Assembly: GCA_036925085.1 (NCBI GenBank)
Contig: JAUPFP010000001.1
Span: forward strand, 12,859,854-12,923,853
Direction of reading: 5' to 3'
DNA: 64,000 nt
Origin: Brachycybe producta
Lineage: Eukaryota > Arthropoda > Diplopoda > Playtdesmida > Andrognathidae
Shown here in pieces: positions 48,243 to 59,285 of the stretch. The notes under the pieces are model-generated. The model was given only the letters and a program-made list of their open reading frames with translations, was not told where the DNA came from and searched no databases. A program made the translations under genes and the position numbers. Numbering within the stretch: position 1 is the first letter of the stretch; every line of letters starts with the position of its first letter.

Positions 48243-50690
48243 ATGGAAATGGACAACAACAACAGTGAGGAAGTTGGGGCAGCAGCACCTGCAAATGTCT
48301 GCACGCACTGTGCGCAGCTGTGTGTATAGGCAAAAGGTGTCCGTGTCCACATTTCTCGATCACATCCATCGATTTCACAAAAATGGTCATTGCAAAGAAA
48401 AAAGACAGGTAACTACATCCCAACCGTGACCAATTCTCAAAACCTGACCATTTCTGAAAACTCCACCCAGACTCAAATTACCACCACAGGAAGTGCTACA
48501 TCTGGACCACAAACCAGAGGGCAAGCAAACAGCTCTTTTTCAGGCAAGTGGCTTAATAAATTCAAACGAATTGCCAACTTGCAAAAAACACTGATAAATT
48601 TGACTCTGAATGCGCATCATTCGCTGACGACGTGAAGAAGAATATGGCTACGCTGAAAGGACCTAAACACCCGGCAGCGAAATTCTATGAAATCCGTAAA
48701 GCTGGAAAGCTTCCTCATCGCGGTAAAGGCCACTCAAAAACAACTAATCCCCAGCGTTCAAGACAGCAACGAGCAAACGCTAGTCGCGAATGATATCAGT
48801 ACGAAGTAGCACAATTCTACTACTACTATCGCAGGAAGAAAGTCTTCAATACAATCCAGAATCGCTGGAATGGTAAAGTGCCCGCTTACACAAGGACATC
48901 ATTGAAAACCATTATCAGAAGCAATACGGTCACTGTAAAGACCGCGTCGCTGACAACCTTGCCATATATCAAGAAAACCTTGCCAGTAATGACATAAATG
49001 CTACCATTAACTCTGCAAACCTGTTCACCAATCTGCAGCAGCCAATCGAATTCACAACAGATGAAATACTCTTGGCAATGAAGGGAATAGCTGTGGACAC
49101 GGCTCCTGGACCCGATTTAGTTATATATCGAGCTGTAAAAGACCTCAATTGTGTGGAAATTAATAAACTTATTGCAAACATAATGCAAAAATGGACATAC
49201 TGCCTAAAATCATTCCGTCACAGTCGAACAATTCTTATTGATAAAGGTGGTGATGAAAACGAAATAACAAAACTACCGGCCTATCACGATCTACTCAATT
49301 TTTTGTGCAGTCGTGTCATTCTCATTTGCTCAGCGAGGCTTTACATCTAATCCAGGTTGCTTTATCAACACATCCATTATAAATTGTGTGCTGAAAACGA
49401 CAAAAGAGGAGAAACGCAATGCTGTTGTGGTATTCCTTGACATAAGCAAAGCATTAGATAATATTGGGCACAAGCATCTGGAGAGCACAATAAATAGAAC
49501 TGCCCTTGACAGTTATCTTAAAAAACTTATAATTGAATTAGCTACTACGAAGACTATTCAAGTTGAAATAAACAGACAGAAAACTTAGCTTATTACAGTT
49601 AACAAAGGGGTAGGTCAAGGAGTACCCACGTCTCCAACATTGTTCAACCTAGCAACAGACCACATTATTCGTGAAGTTGCAGAGTTTGAAATGGCTGAAA
49701 CACACGGATTCAACATATCTGATGATGTCGGCAGTGTTTCAGCAATGGCATTTGCTGATGACATTGCTCTATTATGGAAATCGGAAGTCAGCCGAAGTTC
49801 TAGTTGGCATCGTAAAACGGAGAATGGAAGAAATTGGATTAGAGATTAATTTCAGGAAAAACATTTCTATTGTCATTAAATCTGGAAAACTCTAGCAAAC
49901 ACCACTTGCACTATCGGCCGGGTCGTCATATCTTCGTGAAATCCCCAGACTGCAATCCGGTGACACAATCAAGTACCTAGGTATTGACTTTGCACAAGAA
50001 ATTGTTCTCGACAAAACGAAGATTCTGGAAGAACTGAGTTCCGTTCTCGATTGTTTGTTGTTGTCTGAACTTCTCCAGCCCGAAAAAAAAAATTAACATC
50101 ATTAATCAATTCATATGGCCAAAGATCGTATACCCATTGCAATGTGCTCCGCTGTCACAACTCACTAATGACTTTCTAACCCAGATTGATAGATTTATTC
50201 GAGGAGGAGCCAAGCAAATTATTTAAATACCAATGGAAACGCCCGATGAAATGTTTTATGCACCACGTAAGTTCAGAGGACTTGGAATTGTTCGTGCATC
50301 ATGGGAAGTATTCTTACAACACATGAATGTATGCAACAGTCTGGAAAAGTCAAGGCTTGACATTATATTGCAGACAAGAAATCTTAATGAAGAACGAGTA
50401 CATTGTCTAAACAAATTAAATCTGGGTACGGACCAAATTAGTAGCCTACCCGATGAGAACATAGCTAACATTTCCGGAAGCCATGCCGTATCCTTACAAT
50501 ATGTCTCAAGTCACACAACGAACCTGGACACACCTTTGGAAATCCTCGCCACACCATCAGAAAACTGTGCCACACAATCAGAAAACATTGTCACAGCTTC
50601 AGAAAACCAAGTCACACTGGCAAAAAACCTTCCCTTACATCCCAACTCAACTACGGTTGAGATCTTTTGAGAAATGGTGTTAAAATGCCA
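48243..50690 (+). pseudogene. R2/NeSL-like LINE, N-terminal zinc finger and reverse transcriptase, degraded
   Basis: The ATG at 48243 opens a frame with a C2H2-type finger, VCTHCAQLCV then KGVRVHI, interrupted by a TAG, the arrangement at the start of R2/NeSL-type site-specific LINEs. 49050-49350 has TAPGPD (palm start). 49313-49588 has FLDISKALDNIGH, followed by an in-frame stop. 49600-49850 has VGQGVPTSPTLFNL and the catalytic AFADDIAL. 50233-50670 continues into the thumb and linker region. At least four frameshifts or stops are present. The element's C-terminal part is displaced to 52618. Confidence 0.75.
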
Positions 50691-50812
50691 GTTAAAGGGG
50701 CAGGTGCTCAGTTATATGCTGACTGTCCAAAATCTAACAAACGGATAATGTCGCATGATGGATTTTCGTTAAGCTAATGGACTAATGTGATGAAGCTGAA
50801 TACAAATTGCAT

Positions 50813-50885
50813 TGCAGTTCGTGGTAACAAAGGCAGATCAGAGGTGACAAACTCATGCAGACATCAGCCATGCATGAAGAAAGAC
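50813..50885 (+). repeat. 73-bp segment duplicated at 52621-52693
   Basis: GCAGTTCGTGGTAACAAAGG.. to CCATGCATGAAGAAAG, encoding VRGNKGRSEVTNSCRHQPC of the LINE zinc knuckle, occurs again at 52621-52693 with about two differences. The 1.7 kb between the copies is foreign to the LINE. Confidence 0.85.
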
Positions 50886-50999
50886 CTCCAACCATGCCTA
50901 CGCCATCTCACGAATGCAGCCACTGTCCTGGTACAAACACATTATCCAAATCTGAATCTGCAAAGCCTGGTGGACAATAACTTGCTGTTTCTTCCAAAA

Positions 51000-52157
51000 G
51001 GAAATTATGGAGAGCGATCGTTGCCATAACCATTTTGTTAACAGATGTTTCCCCATGATTTAATAGATGCCGAAATATGCGGAAACGTGCAGAAAGTATT
51101 CCAAATGCATTTTCTACAACACGGCATGCACGACTAAGCCTGTAGTTGTATATTCAATGTTTGTGAGTGAACATGGTTCTTCTTGGATACGGTCGAAGCA
51201 AATTGTGTCGCAATGGGAAGGCCTCATCGCCAATAAAATAAAATGGGAAAACATAATTGGAATTTGGGTAATTCACTGGCTTTTGGCAAATTTAAACGAC
51301 CTGAAAGTAAAGCATGACCAAATGCAGATTTACTGAAAATGCCTCCATCACTTTCTGAACCAAAACGGCAAACCAAATAAACCTATACCGGTAGTCTGCC
51401 ACTGCCATTAGTACCTTGCTAAATGAACCCTTATAGTTAAAGTTAAGACTGCCAGTATTTGAGGGACATTCCATTATGACATGTTTACCATCTAAACTAC
51501 CGCAGCAATGTGGAAGTTGCCATCGATCCTGAAATCCACGTGCAATATTCATCCAGGTGTTAACTGTTTGCGGGAAAGGCAAAACTAGACTTCGAAAAGT
51601 CTCACCCGTAGCAAGAAGTCTATTCATTGTATTGGAACAATTTTTATCAATGTAAAATGTACAAAGGTGTAAACCACAAAACAAGTGAAATCTAAAGTTT
51701 ACTATAGTGTAATTACTAGGCGTGCTTTTGCATCTATTGCATCTCGCCATTGGTTATTTTGGGTCCAACTTGTTTTAATATATAATCAAACAACTGCAGA
51801 GTCATTCTCATGAAGCTGAAATAATTTAATGTACAGTCATATCAATAATCATTGCTCTGCTAAAATAGTCTTGGCTTACTGAAAATGATATTGATGATCA
51901 TCAGTTCTGAGTTCCTGAAGTTGAGTGGCATTATAACCAAGTGAATCTCTTTCTTGAAATATTTTTCTCACCCAAAAACCTTTTTTCTTTTGAACATGAC
52001 ACAGTGCACTGATTATCAGTAACACTGCACCTGCAAGGTATGTTGCAACCAATCTTTCATCCTCCATCTTGATTAGCTTGTGGAGCACATGTTGCCTGTG
52101 TTTCACAATAGATGGCATTTCACATTTCTGTTCTGCATGTGTGTTCATCACATGCAA
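51000..52157 (-). pseudogene. PIF/Harbinger transposase (HARBI1-like), broken
   Basis: Minus strand, N to C. 52157-51876 contains FWVRKIFQERDSLG and LQELRTDDHQYHF, the conserved segment ahead of the Harbinger nuclease. 51750-51292 contains WQLPHCCGSLDGKHVIME (first catalytic Asp in the GSLDGKH motif), then FNYKGSFSKVLMAVADYRYRF. 51290-51030 contains GDEAFPLRHNLLRPYP (second catalytic Asp) and, after a stop, LSRACRVVENAFGIL with the catalytic Glu. All three DDE blocks are thus recognisable, but split by a stop and at least two frame changes. No Myb-like partner gene is seen. It lies between the duplicated 73-bp segments of the R2-like LINE. Confidence 0.8.
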
Positions 52158-52214
52158 ATAGAAAAAGAAAACAAACAGAATTTCTTTTCTTTTAGTGGTT
52201 TTTCTTATGAGTTT

Positions 52215-52380
52215 TCTGTATTTCTTTCTTTCTTTCTCTCTCTTTTTCTTTCTCTCTTCCTCTCTTTCTTTCTCTCTCTATCTTTATGTCTTTCTTTCTC
52301 TCTCTCGCTCTCTCTCTTTCTCTCTCTCTCTTTCTTTCTCTCTCTCTCTCTCTTTCTTTCTCTCTCTCTCTCTCTTTCTT

Positions 52381-52411
<31 letters not shown>

Positions 52412-52620
52412 CTCTCTTTCTTTCTTTCTCTTTCTTTCTTTCTCTATCTCTGTAACTCTTTCTCTCTCTCTATCTCACAATCTTTCTCTTTCTCTATCTC
52501 TGTAACTCTTTCTATCTTTCTATCTCACAATCTTTCTCTTTCTCTCTATCTCACAATCTTTCTCTTTCTCTCTATCTCTCTTTCTGTCTCTCTTTCTCTA
52601 CCTCTCTTTCTCTCTTTCGT
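52215..52620. repeat. (TTTC)n/(TC)n microsatellite
   Basis: About 400 bp of pyrimidine-only repeat, with a 45-50-bp secondary unit (TATCTCTGTAACTCTTTC / TATCTCACAATCTTTC) toward the right. It ends exactly at the second copy of the 73-bp LINE segment. Confidence 0.95.
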
Positions 52621-53060
52621 TGCAGTTCGTGGCAACAAAGGCAGATCAGAGGTGACAAGCTCATGCAGACATCAGCCATGCATGAAGAAAGAAACCCTTA
52701 CCCACATCCTTCAAGACTGTCGTCGAATAGACTTGGTGGTAATAGATAGACATGGTGTCATCTACAAGAGTAAATAATCATGATTTCTAATCGACCCGAC
52801 CATCCGCTTTGAACTCAATACAAATCAAGCTGAAGATGTCAACATGGAAAAACAAAATATATACATTCCTCATGCCCACAAGTACGGCATCGATAACTGG
52901 GAAGTCTATGGCCTGCTCTTTGGATGTCGTGGCTCAATTTCTATATTCACGCAAAACATCTTACAACTTTTCAAACTCAACAACGACACCTTAATGGCTC
53001 TAGTGACATCAATCCTATGCGACTCACTTGGAATTGTTCACCATCATCTCTATGGCTAAA
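52618..53060 (+). pseudogene. R2/NeSL-like LINE, zinc knuckle and C-terminal endonuclease
   Basis: Starts with the duplicated 73-bp segment (CRHQPC) and goes on as ETLTHILQDC, completing a CCHC-type knuckle that precedes the restriction-like endonuclease of R2-clade LINEs. It continues DRHGVIYKS, then in another frame YIPHAHKYGIDNWEVYGLLFG (endonuclease C-terminal region) to TAA at about 53059. One frameshift near 52770. The 3' UTR runs to (ATC)n at 53195-53205, then a CTTTCTCCC microsatellite to 53260. Confidence 0.7.
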
Positions 53061-53280
53061 CATGCGATTAATTGTAACTTGTCTATGCAATTTTAAATAG
53101 TCAACAAACTAATGTTCTTTGAATTGATCTGGTATGCTGTGTATCTTTGCAACCTTGTATTCGCGAGGCAGTCTACTCAATAAAGTAGCTCATCATCATC
53201 TCTTTCTCTCCCTTTCCCTCCCTTTCTCCCTTTCCCTCTTTCTCCTCTCTCTCTATCAATTTTATAAAAATCTGGAAAAG

Positions 53281-54293
53281 ACAGTTATGAACAAATTGGT
53301 CACTCTAGCTGTAAACATTGATGGACTACCAATTTCAAAATCGACAAACAAGTCGTTCTGGCCAATTTTAGGAATTGTGAAGAACAGTACTGATAAACTC
53401 CTTTTGTAATTGGTTTTTTCTGGAAATAAAAAACCTGGCAATGTTAATGAGTCTAATGACTATCTTGAGGAATTTCTTGAAGAAATGTTAAAACTTGAAA
53501 ATGATGGATTGATTATTGGCAGTACTCAATATGATGCACGCATTGAGTGCATAATTGCCAATGCCCCAGCTCATAGCTTTATCAAATATGTTAAACTGCA
53601 TAATGCATATTATGGATGTGAGTGGTGTGTTCAAAAAGGAACATGGAAAAGACGGGTTGTTTTTCTGAAATGCAATGCAACATTATGAACTTCCGAAAGC
53701 TTTCGTGAGTTAAATGCTTATAGTATCGATGAACATTATGTTGAAAGAAGTCCTTTTATTGCCTTAAAAATTGATTTGATTTTACAAGTTCCTATAGATT
53801 ATATGCACTTAGTTTGCCTTGTGGAGTTAGAAAACATTGCTGCTTACATGCCAGAAGAATTTGTAAGAAAACATTGCTCTGTGAAGTATTTGGATAGATG
53901 GAAAGCTGTTGAGTTTAGAACTTTCTTATTGTATACTGGTGCATTAATTCTTAGGAAAACAGTGTGCCCCAGTCTTTTTGCTCATTTCATGCTACTCCAC
54001 CGTGCATTATATAGTCTTGCATGTTATCTGTCCACTGAGGATTGGATTGAATTTGCTAGAAAGTTGCTTTTGCAATTTGTGCAGGAAGTGCCTAAACATT
54101 ACAGCGAAGAGATGCTAGTTTATAACATGCATTCTTTAATTCATTTGCCAGATAATGTAAAAACCTGTGGTCCATTGAATACAATCAGTGCTTTTCCTTT
54201 TGAAAATCACATGCAAAAGTTGAAAAGAATGATTCACAGTCACTATAAAAAATTGCAGCAGGTGGCAATACCGCTTAGCAGAATTAGATGCTA
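53281..54293 (+). pseudogene. DNA-transposon transposase-like protein, two in-frame stops
   Basis: One frame, 53281-54293, is broken only by TAA at 53407-53409 and TGA at 53686-53688. Motifs in order: VNIDGLPISKSTNKSFWPIL, IIANAPAHSFIKYVKLHN, YGCEWC, DYMHLVCL, and a helical C-terminal part, WKAVEFRTFLLYTG, HSLIHLPD. This resembles a transposase family common in metazoan genomes that I associate with CACTA/EnSpm-like elements (an N[VI]DG start, a YGCxxC zinc pair, DYMHLV). The second stop sits where an arginine codon (CGA) is expected, a likely CpG decay. The 5' part is missing, cut by a microsatellite at about 53270. The 3' end runs into a perfect hairpin at 54268. Confidence 0.6.
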
Positions 54294-54348
54294 GTGATGT
54301 AAGCTAGCACAGCTTACATCACTAGCATCTAATTCTGCTAAGCGGTAT
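54268..54348. repeat. Perfect 38-bp inverted repeat, 5-nt loop
   Basis: 54268-54305 (ATACCGCTTAGCAGAATTAG..) is exactly complementary to 54311-54348 with the loop AGCAC between. The left arm is the last coding part of the transposase pseudogene; the right arm copies it in inverse. Confidence 0.95.
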
Positions 54349-54555
54349 GCTTATATGCCTCATATGCTGGTATGCCTCAAAAAGTTGAAAAGAATGTTGG
54401 TTTTAAACCTCATGCTAGTGGACCTACACTACAGTGCCAGGTTTTGAACATGAAATTCAATTTAAAGCATTAAAAACAAAAGATTATGTCTTTCGCACAA
54501 AAATGCCAAACAACTTGTTTTTAACAAAAGAAAATTGTTTTGTTTTTGTTGAAAC

Positions 54556-54760
54556 CCATGTTCCTCCCCCTTAAACCCATGTTCCTCTCCCTTAAAACCC
54601 ATGTTATTCCCCTTAAACCCATGTTCATCCCCTCAAACACATGTTCATCCCCCTTAAACGCATGTTCATCCCCCTTAAACCCATGTTCATCCCTTTATTT
54701 ATCTTAGTTCATCCCTTTAAAATGTGTGTTCATCCATAATAGTGTTCGTCCAATTCTATA
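54556..54760 (+). repeat. ~20-bp tandem repeat CCCCTTAAACCCATGTTCAT
   Basis: Nine or ten units of CCCCTTAAACCCATGTTCAT with small changes, decaying toward 54760. Confidence 0.85.
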
Positions 54761-55019
54761 TGCATTCTGTGTTGGGTTTTAGAGTTATCCCGATGTTCAT
54801 CCCGTTCATTCGTTCATATTTTATACTGACCCTTGCAATATTTGCAAGTCAGGAAGAACTTGCAGTAATTATTTTGTAATTGAAATTTTCTAATGGTCAT
54901 TTTTCTCGAGACCTTTAATCTTTTTGTGCAATAAATGGTCATTTTCAGTTTCTTACAGCATTGAATTCAAATTTCTTTTTATTTTAATTTTAGAGAAGTG
55001 ATGGAGTGAGTAATGAACA

Positions 55020-55135
55020 AAATATGAGGTACCGAGGTACCTGGCCCAACTCACTGGGCCAACAATGAGCCAACTATGCTCCAACAGTGCGCCAACGTTC
55101 GCCCAACTGATTTGTGCTATCTGGGAAATAAACAA
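55020..55135 (-). repeat. GGGCCAAC-type repeat end
   Basis: The minus strand starts CCCAGATAGCACAAATCAG and repeats TTGG.CC words (GTTGGGCGAACGTTGG, CATAGTTGGCTCATTGTTGG). The end CCCAGGTAGCAAAAACTAG at 57487 is a matching terminus. Confidence 0.55.
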
Positions 55136-55910
55136 CTCTTAAGTGGATCGAGCAACGTGAAGATTTGCAGCCATCGTATCGCATTTTAAACTTAATTAAC
55201 CCACCGAAAAACCCAAAAAATGATTTAGTCTTTAAATAAACGTCCACTTACCTATTTATCTCTTGAAGAATTTCTGGAACAATTTGCGAGTAGTTATTTG
55301 ATTGTAAAATACAAATAAACGACACGTAAGTCGATCAAGAGTAGAGACATTTTTCAGCAGTCGTATACGTTTAACACTTAAATTTACCTACCAAATTCAA
55401 CTATAAAATCGTTTATTTTTCAAAATATTTCCATGAAAAAATGTTCAGCATAATCGTTTACTTTTCTAGTTTTGAAAACAAATTAAATTTTTGACCTTAT
55501 ATAGGTCATGCAAGAGAAGGGGCAAAAAAGATTTCCAGAGTTTGTGGGTCGAACAACTTAAGACCGGAATGAGATAAAGACAAGGAGTGTTTATATTTGA
55601 TTTAGTGGGTCAATATGATGCTCCTGACAAAAAAGCAGAAAATGTTACCCAGGGGTTATTTTTTATGAATTTTTTAGAAACAGATTTTGAGTTTTTGGCC
55701 TTAAATTTTTGTGGTTCGAACAACTCGAAAACGGCGCCACCTGCAACAAAATGTCATCAAACCTAAAATGATGTACACTTTCTGACGATGAAACAGGAAA
55801 AAAAAATGAAATTTCAGAGCGATTTGATGTATAAAATTTCATTTTTTAAAAACGTATTTTTTTTTTAAAAAATCGAGATTCTTCCTTTTGTCAGTTGTAT
55901 GTCACGTACG
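55136..55910. other. No recognisable gene
   Basis: AT-rich sequence. Two short blocks around ACTCTTAAGTGGATCGAGCAACG (55137) and GACACGTAAGTCGATCAAGAG (55321) may be a diverged ~185-bp direct repeat. Nothing else is seen. Confidence 0.4.
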
Positions 55911-55914
55911 TGAG

Positions 55915-56095
55915 TACATACATGTGTTTATCTACATACACATGCGTGCACGTGCGTACATTTGCGTACACATGCGCGCACGTGCGTACATTTGTGTACA
56001 CATGCGCGCACGTGCGTACATTTGTGTACACATGCGCGCACGTGCGTACATTTGTGTACACATGCGCGCACATGTGTACATATTCGCACGCACTA
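55915..56095. repeat. 30-bp tandem repeat, mostly alternating purine-pyrimidine
   Basis: Unit CGTGCGTACATTTGTGTACA plus CATGCGCGCA; full copies at 55951, 55981, 56011 and 56041 with partial copies on each side. Long alternating R-Y runs with CGCGCA are of the kind that adopts left-handed Z-DNA. Frames of 60-100 codons on both strands are by-products. Confidence 0.9.
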
Positions 56096-56486
56096 TATGA
56101 AGTAATGGGTTGCAAAATGTGGTACCTACAACACGTCACACTATCACATTTTATAGTGTGTTGTAGAAAGTATAGCTATGTTCTACTTTTTGTGGCATAG
56201 AAAATGTTGTATAGCCAATGGGAAGCCACAATCCATCACTGTACTTCAACGTTATGAAAGGGGTGTATATTAATGACCACTGCCCAGAATAAATTGTGCC
56301 CCAACATTGTATCCCAATGTAAACACTATGTGTGGTACACCACACTCTACAACACATGTTGTACACCATATTACAACATTTATGTTGCCTAATTTAAACC
56401 CATTTTTACCTATCTGCGCCGATACAATAAGTTATCGGTCGATCCCTACCATGAACTCACAAAGGCCACAATTTTCACGTGGCTTA

Positions 56487-57006
56487 TGTAACAATGTAGA
56501 GCTCTTGGTACGGGGCTCAGGTTGTAGACTCTCTTGACTAGAGCGGATACCGCTTTTCGTTAAGAGAGGGTTTGTGTTATACCACCTGAGTCCTACTGGT
56601 GCCGGGGTCGTTCTCTCAGATATTTCGTGGTATCGTAGCTGCACTGAAAAGAATAGTAGACATGCGAGATGGATGCAGGTTCGGCATTATACTTATTTTA
56701 TTATGATCAACCATGAAGACAGTAAAACAGAGAAGAGTTTCAGTGTGGCGTGCTTTCACCACTGGACCATTATATGAGTAGTTTCATAGTTTCGATAATC
56801 AGAGAATGGACCATGAATATACGCAAACATGGTCTTTTATACCCAGAGCCTGTGCACACCTTTTCGGGTGTACCCAATGCCCTGGGGACCATCCGCCGAT
56901 ACCGGAACCAGGATGTGTCTTGCAGCTTTGGGGTCTCCAACAGGGAAGGAAACCAGAAACCCCCAGGCTAGGGGAGGGACGAAAAGGCGAAATACAGGGT
57001 GTTACA
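56487..57006 (-). mobile_element. Solo LTR, 520 bp, TSD CTTA
   Basis: Flanked by CTTA (56483-56486 and 57007-57010). On the minus strand it starts TGTAACACCCTG and ends CATTGTTACA, with TG..CA and inverted TGTAACA/TGTTACA termini. A TATA box GGTATAAAAG (complement of 56833-56842) and AATAAA (complement of 56697-56702), about 140 bp apart, set the minus orientation. It is moderately GC-rich. No internal retroelement sequence adjoins it, so it probably arose by LTR-LTR recombination. Confidence 0.8.
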
Positions 57007-57010
57007 CTTA

Positions 57011-57486
57011 TGAAGTCTATGGCCGGACCATGTCTGTTCTTGGGCCGTTTTTACTTGCATATTGCTTTAGTTGCTGGTTATTTAGGATGTGGTCTTGTCA
57101 TTTCTTTCTGTCATCAGAATGCATTTAGTTAAAAGTCACTCAATTTTACAATTTTAGCTTTCTTTATTCATCAATATTACAACAGTATAGGAAAAGTCAT
57201 TTTTGGGCCACTTTTCCCCAGAGACTACTATGGAACACACATTTTCAATACCGCATTCCAATCTCCCATAGACTCTCATGGGGTCATTTCTGGGCCATAG
57301 CAAGAAGACCAACCTACTAACGATTCATCATAACATAGAGAAAAAACTTTAACCTATTTTTTTTTGGCCTCTGATTGTTAAAGAAAAAGAAGTTTAAAAT
57401 TGTGACTACTTCATAGTACCACCTGCTGTGATGATAGACAAAACTTGTTTATGAAATGTAAGTCATTTTATTTCATACTATGAAGT
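57011..57486. other. No recognisable gene
   Basis: Sequence of mixed composition with CACTTTTCCCCAGAGAC near 57220 and TCATAGTACC/TACTATGAAGTACC near 57410-57490. No frame or repeat that I can name. Confidence 0.4.
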
Positions 57487-58300
57487 ACCCAGGTAGCAAA
57501 AACTAGTTGGGCCAACATTGGGCAGATTTTAACGAATATGTTGGTCAGACGTCTTTTTCAGCTGTTGGCCCACCCCTTTTTGTCTCGTTGGATATGTTAC
57601 CAACGCATTTTATTAAGAAATTTGTCATATGTGAGTACTTTAGGCCAACCATTTTGCCAACCACTTTCCTACGTCTATTGCTGACCATACACCAACCATT
57701 TACCAACATCAGTTTATGACCGCTCACCAGTTTTTTACCAACGTCCATTTCTGACCTTGTGCCAACGATTTACCAACATTAGTTTATGATGTTGAACCAA
57801 CCATTTATCAATGTCAGTTTTTGATGATACACCAGCTGTTTACCAACGTCCATTTCTGACCTTGTGCCAACGATTTACCAACATTAGTTTATAACGTTGA
57901 ATCAACCATTTATCAATGTCAGTTTTTGACGATACACCAGCTGTTTACCAACGTCCATTTCTGACCTTGTGCCAACGATTTACCAACATTAGTGTATGAC
58001 GTTGAACCAACCATTTATCAATGTCAGTTTTTGACGATACACAAGCTGTTTACCAACGTCCATTTCTGACCTTGTGCCAATGATTTATCAACATTTGTTT
58101 AGTATGTTGCACCAACGATTTACCAATGTTAGTTTCTGACTGCATGCCAACCATTTACCAACATCAGTTTTTGACCATTCACCAGCCATTTTCCAATGTC
58201 TGTTTATGAACATGTGCCAACCATTTACCAATGTGAGTTTCTGACCATGCACCAGCCATTTACCACCATAAGTTTCGAACCATGCACCAGCCAAAATGAC
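57487..58300 (+). repeat. ~35-bp repeats with a 105-bp higher-order period
   Basis: The block opens CCCAGGTAGCAAAAACTAG. The basic ~35-bp unit is of the type TTACCAACGTCCATTTCTGAC. From about 57737 to 58080 three consecutive variants (CCTTGTGCCAACGA, GTTGAACCAACCA, GATACACCAGCTG) recur in the same order with a period of 104-105 bp, more than three times. Outer units are single and more diverged. Confidence 0.85.
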
Positions 58301-58770
58301 AGATCCACTTAAATTTTGTAAAAAGTAATGAATTTTGCAAATGGTGTGTTTTTAAAATATTAACTTTTATAAACAATTGATATCACATTTTAAATTAATT
58401 TTAATTTGCATTATTTCATGTAAAAAGGTGATTTTCCACATTTAGAAAAAATTTCCAAATGAGTTTTAGTAATTAGCTGTGGGAAGCATGCCAAAATGTA
58501 TCTTCAGCACTTTATCAAAAAATCTTTTTTAAATCAGAATTAAAAATGCACCTGTTTTGTGAACATTCGAAAAAACTAAGTTAAAATATAAATACTGTTT
58601 AGATTCAACTCATTCTAAATAGTCACAAAATATTTATTAGGCACATGTATTTGCTTCTTTTTTATTTAAAATGACAGAATAAAAATAAATATTTATATGA
58701 TTACAATATTTTCCCACCACCAAGTAAATAAAGCATAAATATATTAAAACTAGAAGGGTAGCCTGTAGAA
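58301..58770. other. No recognisable gene
   Basis: AT-rich sequence without a frame or repeat. Confidence 0.4.
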
Positions 58771-59285
58771 TTATTCCATATGTCTTCTTTTTCTTCCGCC
58801 ATCTCTATCTGCTGCATACTTCAGCCAACTTTTGATGACCTTTTCGATGTCTTTGTTTGTGGCAGTCTTTGTTGTTGGATTTTTTCTTACACTTTCTGAA
58901 TATCAATTAAAAAAACAAAAACTATTCTCAAAATCTAGCAAGTATTTAAATGAATTTACAAACCATAGATGACATCTTGTCTCTTTAAATGGCCTTTTCC
59001 CTCTACCAGCCCAATTTAACTGAAAACTCAACAACAGTTGAACAAAGGCTTCTATTTGAGAAAGTTCTTCCCGCAAGAACTTTAATTCAGTTCAATGTAT
59101 TTGCAGTGTTTCTTTCATAACACCGATTGCCACTATCCGAAGCTGATTCAGAGGAAGAATAACATTTTGGGAAACGTTTTCTTTTTCTTGTTACCAAGTG
59201 TTCACCATCACTTGTCGATATGTTTGCATAATTTTCTGCTTTTTTGGCGTTTTGCTTGCCTTTTCCAAGGTGTCTAAATTTTAAG
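58771..59285 (-). pseudogene. DUF4806-like gene remnant
   Basis: Last exon 58895-58771, after TTGATATTCAG: NPTTKTATNKDIEKVIKSWL, then KYAADRDGGRKRR, stop TAA at 58773-58771. The pattern WLxxAxDRxGGRxxR closes DUF4806 domains, which occur in animal proteins linked to transposons. Upstream on the same strand, 59080-58965 reads FVQLLLSFQLNWAGRGK and RPFKETRCHLW, the preceding part of that domain. 59285-59090 is an open frame (KAENYANISTSDGEHLVT, KRKRFPKCYSSSESASDS) that would suit the linker. A stop at 59089-59087 and an absent clear splice donor suggest decay or an unseen exon. It could still be a functional gene with more exons. Confidence 0.5.

Noticed and set aside
52080-52777. Frames of 86-163 codons rich in Leu, Ser and Phe
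   Set aside because: Translation of the (TTTC)n/(TC)n tract. Only the last part, from 52618, is LINE-derived.
55888-56200. Overlapping 70-101-codon frames
   Set aside because: By-products of the 30-bp repeat.
58088-58294. Minus-strand frame of 68 codons with repeated NGW, KL and WSKT words
   Set aside because: It is the translation of the ~35-bp repeat array.
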